A stretch of 7,376 bases of DNA from Saprospirales bacterium (GTDB lineage: Bacteria > Bacteroidota > Bacteroidia > Chitinophagales > Saprospiraceae), in contig DLXL01000270.1 of assembly GCA_003448025.1 (NCBI GenBank), positions 4,159-11,534 of the forward strand, in the 5' to 3' direction. Positions 1 to 6,501 of this stretch are shown in pieces. Under the pieces are notes generated by a model. The model ran no database searches. It was not told the origin of the DNA and saw only the letters and a list, made by a program, of their open reading frames with translations. Position 1 is the first letter of the stretch. Each line of letters starts with the position of its first letter. Position numbers and translations under genes: made by a program.

Positions 1-17
1 CGCTCTTCATCAGAGCG
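1..17 (-). terminator. possible hairpin downstream of the S8 peptidase gene
   Basis: Bases 1-6 (CGCTCT) and 12-17 (AGAGCG) are perfectly complementary around a 5-base loop, 32 bases past the peptidase stop codon. The position fits a transcription terminator for the minus-strand peptidase gene, but the window ends here, so a following U-run cannot be seen and the stem may be longer. Low confidence. Confidence 0.25.
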
Positions 18-48
18 GCCCTTCCGGCTAAAGAGGATGAGACGGGCT

Positions 49-3000
49 TTATTGCACCACGATATTAAAGGTAGCTTGCTTACCCTCAGCCTGAATATTC
101 AGTTGGTAGATGCCTTTAGGAAGTTCCAAACCTTCAAACAAAACAGTTTGGTCACCCTGCTTCACCACCAATTCCCTTCCGGTAACTTTTCTGCCGGAAG
201 CATCATACAGGATCAATTGTACCGGACCTGATATTTTGCTGTTGAGTGCAACGGCAAAATCTCCGGCTGTAGGATTTGGTAGAATCTTAATGTCAATTCG
301 GTTTTCCAACTCATTGATTCCGGTAACCCCAACAGTACTTGTTTTGAGGTGTGTACGGCAGCTATTGGTAGCGGACAGCGTAACCGTATAGGCGCCTGGC
401 GCTGCATAAGTATGCACCGGGTTAGTCTCCGTACTGATACCTCCGTCACCGAAATCCCATAGGTACGAGACTGCATTTGTACTGGTGTTGGTAAAGGTGG
501 CCGTAAGCAGATTTTGCGAAACAGTGAAGTTTGCGTTTGCCAGTTGCCTTACATTGACTACCTGCAATTGGGTATCTGCACCAAATGGATTGGTCACAAT
601 TAACCGAACATTTTTGTTGCCAACGGTTGGGTATACAACTGAGTGTGGGCCAATACCGGTTGCAGAGGATGGAATTGCAGCTGATCCAAAGGTCCAGGCA
701 TAGTTGGCATTTTCTGTGGAAGGAGTAGCCTGGAAAATAACAGTGTCCAGACGGCAAATGGAGTCAGGTGCTACAAACTCAGCCAATGGTGGCACCGGAA
801 CAACCAATCCTACATTGTCAAGGAACAAACTGTTTCCATATCCATCAATAGAGGTAAACCTTACCACAATCTTTTGTCCTTCAAATGGCGCAAGGTCAAC
901 AGATTCGCCACGCCAATCGAGAGAAGTGCCAGGAATGAAAACCGTGGTTTGATCAGGCACAGTAGCCAACTCCGGGTCAAATTTCTCCCAAACAACCACC
1001 GGTGTGCCACTCAGGTCGCAGTTTTCATACACTTCTACGCGCATACCGTCGGTATAGTCTGTGCTATACCTTGCATGGGCAATATAGAAATTAAGGGACG
1101 CTCCAGACAGATTGGATAAATCTATCGGAACCATATACACATAATCCTCTTGTCCAATCTGGCTTGGGCCATATTCGTAAAAGTTCATGAACAGGGATCG
1201 ACCGATCAAATCATCCGGTCCAACTACCGGTGTTGGAATGAGATCTGAGGTGATCCAGCCAATTTCTCCATCAGGATTAACAGAGGCCCAGCCCGGAGGG
1301 AAATTAGGTGAAGCTTCAAAATCTTCCGTAAATAGTTGGCCTATTGCCTGTGCGATCACCGGAAAAGAAAGCTTTATGGTGTCATTAAATCCAACCACAT
1401 CACTTGGATAGGTGATCCAGGTTTTGAAATCAATATTCCCATTCGTGCTAATAGAAAGCGGGGTCTGGAAGGTATAATCTATGGAAGTGCCAATAGTGAG
1501 ATCCGGCAGGGTTTCACTCACCGGCGGGTCGTTATTTACCTGATAGTTGATGACTGCACCTGAAGATTCATTCAGGCCTTCGTTGCTAATCCTGACGGTC
1601 ACATTAACTTCGGATGCGCCACAGGAAACAATCGCGTCTCCTCCAGGCGATAACAGTTCGGCAGCATTCAGGTCAAAAGATTGCGGACAGTTTAATAAGC
1701 CTCCTGGCCAATTCAAGGCAAGAGTCCTTCTGCCTGCGGTACCATCAGGATAGGAACTGCGTACGGATGCCCAATTTTCTTCAAAAGCGTTGGTAATTGG
1801 AATACCCACCCAGTTCGTATCTGCAGTGGTTTTCAATTCCATGTATTTTTCACCCAGAAGGAAGCCATCATAATGAAGGCTGTCGTTTACGGCATCAAAA
1901 GAAAGAAACATGGTATCGGGACAAACCTTGGCGATGCTTACATTCTGCGGTACGCCCACAATGCTTGCCGGAAAATCTGTAGTGTCGCGTTTTGAACCGC
2001 GGATCACTAAAATATGAACTTTACCGCTCACCGTGCTGGGCACTGTCCAGTCGTACATTCGCTTATCGCCGGTTACACTTGCAATGGGGAAAAAGGACTG
2101 GCCGCCATCAGTGGTATAACGAAGGGTAAAAGTTCCCGTGTTGCCAAAGGCATCCCAATGCAGGCGTTCAATCTCACCAGTTACAAATCCTTCTCCTCCG
2201 GAAGGGTATGTAACTTTGATTTCATCACGAACAAACTCCCAAACAATGTAATAATGTTGAGGGCCCATAGGCACCTCTTTGCCTTTTATCTTAATGGTAT
2301 ATGTTCCTGCTGCAGGATCTACAAGCGTCACCTGCTCTACATTGTTAAGAGAGTCTCGACCTTTGGTTGCAGGAGCATCAAGGGTGACTGCATCGGGTGC
2401 CGGATTCAGCAGCCATGGCAGATTCACGGTACCTGCCGCATTTTCAACGGTTAAGTCGAGGTCGTTAATCAGTGCACGGGCATTATTCTCAAGTGCCGGA
2501 GGCTCAGCCCAATAGATCATGATTTTAGCCTCCTTGACACCGGAAGGAATCTGGAGGGTGTGTGTGTTCTGTCCGTCATGGTCTATTTCAGCTTCAAGCC
2601 AGCGGTTTTGTTCCAGCAGGCGAAGCGCGCGCCAGGCATTGATCTGGCCCCAACCAAATTTATAATCCGGTCCGATATTGCCCAATTCATTGGCAGTATT
2701 CAAAATGGTTGCTTTGAGCAAAGCGGAAGGAGCGTCATCCACATTTTTAATGGTTCGGTAGGCATGTGTGAGCTGAGCGAGGCAGCCGGCAATACCAGGC
2801 GCTGCACCAGAGGTGCCACCAAATACCTGATAACTGTTGTTAGGATCTAAAGATTCCTGATCCTGGCCGTTAGCAGCAATATCTGGTTTAAGGCGACCGT
2901 CATACGCCGGGCCACGACTGGAGCTGGTTACCAGGGTAGCATCTGCAAAAATATTGGCTGTAGCGATGGCGTTTTTGGCCATTTTATGGCCGCCCGTAAT

Positions 3001-4122
3001 ATTACCCCATTGCGTTCCTGCGCCATATCCGCAGTTGCTTCCATTGGAATTACCAGCAGAAAAAACGTGCATCAAAGTTGGATTGTCATATAATTGCTGG
3101 TCCACAATTTGTGTGGCCAGGGTATAGCCTGCATTGCAACCATCTGAGTAAGAGGAATTGGTAATGGTTACACCTTCATCAAAGAATAATGGCATGGTTA
3201 AATCCTGGAAGTCGTTCACATAGTCCAGGGAATAAAGTGCAGCACCTGCTGCCATGCCTTTTTTGCTGGGATCAAGATTGCCGGCTCCGCCAACGATACC
3301 AACCACACCATCGCCATGGGTGCCAGCAGTAGGATTGCCGGATGCGAAGTTGTACAGACGGCCTTGCAAATCAATATGGGGCCCAAGCTGTCCGTCATCC
3401 CTTACCACTACGCCAACCCCTGAACCATCATATTTTTTACCCATAGGACCATCGCTGGCTACCAGGTTTGCCCGGTGCAATGATCGGCCGCGCGTATCTT
3501 CTTTTTGTCCGGGAGGCGGTATCAACTCAAGGTATTGAATGAAGGGCTGTGTGGCGAGTGTTTCAAGGTAGTCTTTATGAACACGCAACTGAACAAATCC
3601 GTTTTGCGTGCCTTCACGCAGGACATCCAGGCCTAATTTTCTACACCATTCCGCTCCGGTGCTGATACTGGCAAAAGGATAAATCTGCACATTGATATCC
3701 AGATGATCTCCTTTAACGGCCCAATCGCCGTATGGCTGTTCGCGGAGTGTTTTGGCCAATTTCCAGGAAGAATTTACCGGAACAACACTCAAAGGTGAAA
3801 ATCTCTCAATAGATTGATAGTTAAAGTTTTGTGGCAGAATTACCAAATAGGCTGCGGTTTGAACGTAGCCTATAATTTGGGCGCCGGTGGCTTCAAATGC
3901 CTCCCGTTCCGTACGATTCAGAATTTGGCTGAATTGTATGTAACGGACATATTTACCGGCAACAATTTCACCTGGATCAACATTCGGGTTTTGTCTGATA
4001 CTGGCAAAATTTTCCAGGAAAATTTCAGTTCCATGGTTAAACCGAACCGGCATAACGTTTTGCCCATCTACGGTAACCAGTAGATTCAGCAAAAGAATTA
4101 ACAGAGAGAGCAGTTTCTTCAT
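49..4122 (-). CDS. secreted multidomain S8 (subtilisin-like) serine peptidase with PKD domains and T9SS sorting signal
   Basis: Predicted extracellular or surface serine endopeptidase of 1357 aa that starts with ATG. Residues 1-20 form a signal peptide (MKK, a Leu-rich core, likely cleavage after VDG). Residues 21-205 look like a propeptide/N-terminal region. The S8 domain covers about 215-500: catalytic Asp242 (VVVRDDG), His269 (GTHGDG), oxyanion Asn358 (FSAGN) and nucleophile Ser438 (GTSGAAP). About 505-630 is a beta-sandwich with an INDLDL motif at 552-557, as in Kp43-type subtilases. After it come a beta-sandwich at 634-722, a less clear region at 723-815, a CARDB-like region at 820-925, a MAM/choice-of-anchor-J-like module from EDFE at 933 to about 1106, two PKD domains (about 1112-1192 and 1193-1267, the second with WDFGDG) and a T9SS type A C-terminal domain (about 1278-1357, beginning ILPNPTAG). 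The family implies export by Sec, then across the outer membrane by T9SS with removal of the C-terminal signal. Substrate unknown; a degradative role is inference. The frame is intact and the gene stands alone. Confidence 0.95.
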   Translation of the reverse strand: MKKLLSLLILLLNLLVTVDGQNVMPVRFNHGTEIFLENFASIRQNPNVDPGEIVAGKYVRYIQFSQILNRTEREAFEATGAQIIGYVQTAAYLVILPQNFNYQSIERFSPLSVVPVNSSWKLAKTLREQPYGDWAVKGDHLDINVQIYPFASISTGAEWCRKLGLDVLREGTQNGFVQLRVHKDYLETLATQPFIQYLELIPPPGQKEDTRGRSLHRANLVASDGPMGKKYDGSGVGVVVRDDGQLGPHIDLQGRLYNFASGNPTAGTHGDGVVGIVGGAGNLDPSKKGMAAGAALYSLDYVNDFQDLTMPLFFDEGVTITNSSYSDGCNAGYTLATQIVDQQLYDNPTLMHVFSAGNSNGSNCGYGAGTQWGNITGGHKMAKNAIATANIFADATLVTSSSRGPAYDGRLKPDIAANGQDQESLDPNNSYQVFGGTSGAAPGIAGCLAQLTHAYRTIKNVDDAPSALLKATILNTANELGNIGPDYKFGWGQINAWRALRLLEQNRWLEAEIDHDGQNTHTLQIPSGVKEAKIMIYWAEPPALENNARALINDLDLTVENAAGTVNLPWLLNPAPDAVTLDAPATKGRDSLNNVEQVTLVDPAAGTYTIKIKGKEVPMGPQHYYIVWEFVRDEIKVTYPSGGEGFVTGEIERLHWDAFGNTGTFTLRYTTDGGQSFFPIASVTGDKRMYDWTVPSTVSGKVHILVIRGSKRDTTDFPASIVGVPQNVSIAKVCPDTMFLSFDAVNDSLHYDGFLLGEKYMELKTTADTNWVGIPITNAFEENWASVRSSYPDGTAGRRTLALNWPGGLLNCPQSFDLNAAELLSPGGDAIVSCGASEVNVTVRISNEGLNESSGAVINYQVNNDPPVSETLPDLTIGTSIDYTFQTPLSISTNGNIDFKTWITYPSDVVGFNDTIKLSFPVIAQAIGQLFTEDFEASPNFPPGWASVNPDGEIGWITSDLIPTPVVGPDDLIGRSLFMNFYEYGPSQIGQEDYVYMVPIDLSNLSGASLNFYIAHARYSTDYTDGMRVEVYENCDLSGTPVVVWEKFDPELATVPDQTTVFIPGTSLDWRGESVDLAPFEGQKIVVRFTSIDGYGNSLFLDNVGLVVPVPPLAEFVAPDSICRLDTVIFQATPSTENANYAWTFGSAAIPSSATGIGPHSVVYPTVGNKNVRLIVTNPFGADTQLQVVNVRQLANANFTVSQNLLTATFTNTSTNAVSYLWDFGDGGISTETNPVHTYAAPGAYTVTLSATNSCRTHLKTSTVGVTGINELENRIDIKILPNPTAGDFAVALNSKISGPVQLILYDASGRKVTGRELVVKQGDQTVLFEGLELPKGIYQLNIQAEGKQATFNIVVQ

Positions 4123-4260
4123 GTGCGAAATGGAAAGTTATTGATTGGAATATAGAGAATAGATTGTGTTTTTTCACGATTCAGGCAACAAGGTGCAAGA
4201 AAATCACTATTTGAAATCAAAAAAAAATGCTGTGAACTAGTTGCCGGATCATTGATGCCC

Positions 4261-4268
4261 CAAATATA
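4261..4268 (-). promoter_or_regulatory. candidate -7 box for the S8 peptidase gene
   Basis: Read on the minus strand this is TATATTTG, a full match to the Bacteroidota -7 consensus TAnnTTTG. It lies 138 bases upstream of the peptidase ATG and would give a leader of roughly 130 bases. No clear TTG or TTTG -33 element lies 19-21 bases further upstream, only a T-run, so the call is weak. Confidence 0.35.
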
Positions 4269-4302
4269 CTTTGTAGTAAATAAAAAAATATCACTTCCGG
4301 TA

Positions 4303-4332
4303 TTGCCATTTTGATCAAACCGACTATTTTTG
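4303..4332 (+). promoter_or_regulatory. candidate distal promoter of the small charged gene
   Basis: TTG at 4303-4305, a 19-base spacer and TATTTTTG at 4325-4332 fit the Bacteroidota promoter form TTG-N19-TAnnTTTG. The transcript would start near 4335-4337, just before the hairpins at 4350-4403, and would give the small gene an untranslated leader of about 135 bases. In A/T-rich DNA such a match can arise by chance. Confidence 0.4.
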
Positions 4333-4349
4333 TACAATGAAAGTGAATG

Positions 4350-4403
4350 GGTGAAACCATCGGGATGGTTTTACAGTCGCTTTTTTTTAACCATTTTTTC
4401 ACC
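4350..4403 (+). promoter_or_regulatory. leader with mutually exclusive hairpins (attenuator-like)
   Basis: Bases 4351-4360 pair with 4365-4374 (10 bp, one G-U, loop CGGG), and a run of eight T follows at 4381-4388. The segment ATGGTT at 4365-4370 can instead pair with AACCAT at 4389-4394, and GGTGAAA at 4350-4356 can pair with TTTCACC at 4397-4403; both are perfect. The two folds compete for the same bases, and the second 6-bp stem is followed directly by a T-run at 4394-4399. This is the layout of an attenuator or a short RNA. It matches no riboswitch family I recognise, and the second stem is A/U-rich and weak. Confidence 0.35.
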
Positions 4404-4435
4404 TGGGCTTTTCTAAAAAACTTTGCTTACGAAGC

Positions 4436-4468
4436 TTTGAAAAGCACAAAAACCTTACTTTACTTTTG
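4436..4468 (+). promoter_or_regulatory. candidate proximal promoter of the small charged gene
   Basis: TTTG at 4436-4439, a 21-base spacer and TACTTTTG at 4461-4468 match the Bacteroidota consensus TTTG-N19-21-TAnnTTTG at every defined position. The -7 box ends only two bases before the ATG at 4471, so transcription would begin at or within one or two bases of that codon, implying a leaderless mRNA or a different true start. Confidence 0.5.
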
Positions 4469-4470
4469 CC

Positions 4471-4626
4471 ATGAGACACTGGGAAAAGACCAACAAAAAA
4501 GAACTCCGCCGCTCAGACGATCGCGATTTTCGTCTACAAGATCAAGAATCTAAAAAGAAAAAACTAAAACCAGTAGAAAAGTCCAAGTACCGTGTAAAAG
4601 GGTACTACGAGCAAGAAGAAGAATAA
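4471..4626 (+). CDS. small highly charged protein of unknown function (51 aa)
   Basis: An ATG frame encodes 51 aa, of which 29 are charged (11 Lys, 6 Arg, 4 Asp, 8 Glu). It opens MRHWEKTNKKELRR, has an acidic/basic middle (SDDRDF), a run of four Lys at 28-31 followed by LKPVEKSKYRVK, and an acidic tail (EQEEE). There is no signal peptide or membrane segment, so it is probably cytoplasmic; the basic stretch could contact nucleic acid or the ribosome, but that is a guess. Support for a real gene: a consensus promoter immediately upstream, protein-like composition unlike the flanking A/T-rich DNA, and a strong terminator 20 bases after the stop. It faces the neighbouring operon, ending 79 bases from that operon's last stop codon. 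I do not recognise a family. There is no Shine-Dalgarno site, which is normal for Bacteroidota. Confidence 0.6.
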   Translation: MRHWEKTNKKELRRSDDRDFRLQDQESKKKKLKPVEKSKYRVKGYYEQEEE

Positions 4627-4645
4627 TAGTACCACAATGCATAAA

Positions 4646-4690
4646 GAAAGCCCACAAGATTGATCTCTTGTGGGCTTTCCTGTTTTTCCC
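4646..4690 (+). terminator. strong rho-independent terminator between convergent genes
   Basis: Bases 4646-4659 and 4666-4679 form a perfect 14-bp stem (core AGCCCACAAGA) with a 6-base loop. On the plus strand CTGTTTTT follows, closing the small charged gene. On the minus strand TTTATGCATT follows, so it may also stop transcription from the convergent operon that ends at 4706. Stem and loop are read directly; bidirectional use is inference. Confidence 0.85.
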
Positions 4691-4705
4691 AGAAGTTTGA
4701 AGCAG

Positions 4706-5158
4706 TTAATTTTTAGCCATTTGGATCTCCAAATCGTAAATGGAACCGCCTTCCAGGCGTATGCCTTTTTTTTCAAGGGTTTTCAGACCAGTCATTTGAA
4801 CTCTAACAGTATAGGAAGCGGGAGTGGATTGAAATACACATCGTCCATCAGGCATGGTCACTCTGCCTAACATTTTGTCATCGTCCCGTTTCAGTAAAAC
4901 GGTTGCGCCCTGTACAGCCTCGTTCCTGAGCCCTTTTTCCAAAACCCTCACATGAAGAATCGCTTTGCTGGTATCCTGTCCTTCGCCTGATTCCCGGAAG
5001 GAAAAAACGGTGCTTTCTGCTAATTGCATGGCATCTGAAGAAACATCTACCGATTTAGTAGTAAGGGTGTTTTGAGCCTGTAACAGGCAAATGCTCCAGG
5101 TTAGTAGTACAAATGACCAACATCCGCGCAGGATGTGTCTCCTCGTATTAGCTAGCAT
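4706..5158 (-). CDS. small exported protein with carboxypeptidase-regulatory-like domain
   Basis: This 150-aa protein starts with ATG. Residues 1-28 look like a Sec signal peptide (Arg/His-rich start, hydrophobic stretch at 15-26, likely cleavage LLQA|Q). A polar linker covers about 29-66. Residues 67-148 resemble a carboxypeptidase-regulatory-like/Cna-B-type beta-sandwich: a first strand ILHVRV, then VQGATVLLK, a TMPDGRCVF turn (the typical T-x-x-D-G-x-x-F), SYTVRVQMTG and a last strand YDLEIQMAK. Such domains are common in Bacteroidota as N-terminal parts of TonB-dependent receptors or as surface modules; here the domain stands alone with no catalytic or receptor part. It begins 5 bases after the EnvC-like stop codon, so it is almost certainly the last gene of that operon and acts in the periplasm or at the outer membrane. 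Its function is unknown; a structural or partner role near the EnvC-like protein is inference. Confidence 0.85.
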   Translation of the reverse strand: MLANTRRHILRGCWSFVLLTWSICLLQAQNTLTTKSVDVSSDAMQLAESTVFSFRESGEGQDTSKAILHVRVLEKGLRNEAVQGATVLLKRDDDKMLGRVTMPDGRCVFQSTPASYTVRVQMTGLKTLEKKGIRLEGGSIYDLEIQMAKN

Positions 5159-5163
5159 GTGGT

Positions 5164-6501
5164 TTATTTTTTAATCCAAAGAGAAGGATTCATCCGCTCC
5201 TTTTGCTGCCATACCTCAAAATGGAGTTCTGAGGTTCCAGTAATGTTATTGGTACTTACCTGGCCAATTGGTTGCTTTGCTTTTACATCCTGGCCTTTAA
5301 CCAGAGAAGTGGAGGCAAGATTGGTGTAAACGGTATAATAATCACCATGTTGGAGGATGACCGTATAATCGTGCCCGGGTACAAACTGAACGCCCGCTAC
5401 TTTTCCATCTGCAACACTTCGCACAGAAGCACCTTCTTCCGTGCGGATATCGACACCATTATTGGTCACTACAATGTTTTTCAGGGTAGGATGGTTTTGT
5501 TTTCCATATCCTCTGGAAACGAACCCCCCTTCAACCGGCCAGGGAAGGCGTCCCTTGTTTTTTTGAAAATTCAGGGTCAGGTTGTCGGTTGCCGGAATGG
5601 AGGTCTCCGCAACGGGTACTGACGGCTCTTCCTTTTTTACGGGTTTGGTTTCCGGGGCTTTAGCAGCAGGCTTGCTGGCTTCCTTAGGCGGAGCTTCTGC
5701 TACTGGTTTGGGTTTGCTTCGCGCTTCTTCTACCCGTTTTCGGACTTCCTCCTGAATAATGGCTTCTATAGCGTTGTTAAGGGCTTCATGTGCTTCCCTT
5801 TTTTTCTCCAGATCAGCTTTTAGCCTGTTTTCATCCTTGCCCAGGTCTTTTAGGATCTTGTCTTTTTCTGTCAACTCCTCTGAAAGCGTGGATTGCTGTC
5901 CCTGAATGGACATTAGCAGGTTTTCTTTCTCTACCCTGGTTTCCTGTAACCCGGTTGTTTTTTTCGACAGCATTTCCTGGGTTGCCCGGATGGCCTCTGC
6001 TTGTTCTTTGCGACGTTCATCATATTTGCGCAGGAAAAGCCAACGCCTGAATGCCTGGTTGAGACTTTCTGCCGATAAAATATACATCAACGGATTACTG
6101 AGTGTTTTCCTCCGAAATGCATTTCTAACGGTCTTGGCATATTCTTCCCTCATATTGTCCACATCCCTGGATAGCGATGAAATGACTATTTGATTTCTGG
6201 TAATACCATTTTCTGCCTCTATAATTTCTTCTCCCAGGGTCTGAATCAACGCTTCGCGACTTTGGATCTGGCTTTGAAGTGCTATGTACCGGTCGTAAGT
6301 AGCCTCTTTGGTTTTGGCTGTTTTATTGATCATCCGTTGCGTGGTTTCGATATCACGGATGATCTTTTTGCGCTTTTCTTCCAAATCCTTTTTGGATTGT
6401 GACCATCCCGTTGCCGGAGACAGTAGCACAGACCATAAAACCATCCCCAGAATGGTTTTGCCCGCAACAGGCCAAACGAAATGATCAGTCCACTTTTTCA
6501 T
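5164..6501 (-). CDS. envC: EnvC-like murein hydrolase activator (coiled coil plus degenerate LytM/M23 domain)
   Basis: Likely a periplasmic activator of cell-wall amidases in cell separation, by analogy with EnvC. From the ATG at 6501 it has 445 aa. A signal peptide covers about 1-35 (ending PATGWSQ). Charged coiled coils run about 36-262, interrupted by a conserved-looking segment with NPLMYILSAESLNQAFRRW at 136-154. A Pro/Lys/Ala/Glu-rich linker covers about 262-300. A LytM (M23) domain at about 318-441 begins RLPWPVEGG. The canonical HxGxD reads NNGVD (Asn347, Asp351), the Y-x-H histidine is Asn394 and HxH reads ELH (Glu425, His427). Three of five active-site residues are therefore lost, as in regulators that bind amidases rather than cut peptidoglycan. 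An in-frame TTG at 6519 would add six residues; ATG is preferred because MKKWTDH starts a normal signal peptide. The ATG start overlaps the upstream DUF4292 gene by 17 bases. Confidence 0.92.
   Translation of the reverse strand: MKKWTDHFVWPVAGKTILGMVLWSVLLSPATGWSQSKKDLEEKRKKIIRDIETTQRMINKTAKTKEATYDRYIALQSQIQSREALIQTLGEEIIEAENGITRNQIVISSLSRDVDNMREEYAKTVRNAFRRKTLSNPLMYILSAESLNQAFRRWLFLRKYDERRKEQAEAIRATQEMLSKKTTGLQETRVEKENLLMSIQGQQSTLSEELTEKDKILKDLGKDENRLKADLEKKREAHEALNNAIEAIIQEEVRKRVEEARSKPKPVAEAPPKEASKPAAKAPETKPVKKEEPSVPVAETSIPATDNLTLNFQKNKGRLPWPVEGGFVSRGYGKQNHPTLKNIVVTNNGVDIRTEEGASVRSVADGKVAGVQFVPGHDYTVILQHGDYYTVYTNLASTSLVKGQDVKAKQPIGQVSTNNITGTSELHFEVWQQKERMNPSLWIKK

Larger units (their letters stand above)
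4123..4470. other. A/T-rich divergent intergenic region
   Basis: This 348-base stretch separates the minus-strand peptidase from the plus-strand small gene. It contains long A and T runs, one minus-strand and two plus-strand TAnnTTTG boxes, and an inverted-repeat cluster at 4350-4403 (listed separately). Open frames through it (for example plus 4347-4553 and minus 4119-4337) are rich in Phe, Lys or Ile, as expected from A/T-rich noncoding DNA, and resemble no protein I know. Confidence 0.7.

Noticed and set aside
446..757. 103-aa minus-strand frame rich in Cys and Ser
   Set aside because: Same strand but different frame within the PKD-encoding region; the peptidase frame is clearly the coding one.
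2014..2454. 146-aa open frame on the plus strand
   Set aside because: It lies wholly antisense to the conserved S8 peptidase, has no domain-like pattern and no promoter or leader; it is a by-product of codon use on the other strand.
4261..4273. Near-palindrome CAAATATACTTTG as an operator
   Set aside because: Its arms are only four bases, and one is already explained by the minus-strand -7 box; there is no second copy nearby.
4347..4553. 68-aa plus-strand frame starting MGETIGM
   Set aside because: Its first half is Phe/Leu/Lys-rich translation of A/T tracts and hairpins, and it overlaps the better-supported 51-aa gene in another frame.
4564..4776. 70-aa minus-strand frame with a hydrophobic end
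   Set aside because: It runs through the 14-bp terminator and overlaps the end of the exported beta-sandwich gene in another frame; the hydrophobic end is the antisense of Lys/Glu-rich codons of the small gene.
5602..5730. Low-complexity Pro/Lys/Ala/Glu stretch in the EnvC-like gene as a repeat
   Set aside because: There is no regular repeat unit at DNA or protein level; it reads as a flexible linker between the coiled coil and the LytM domain.
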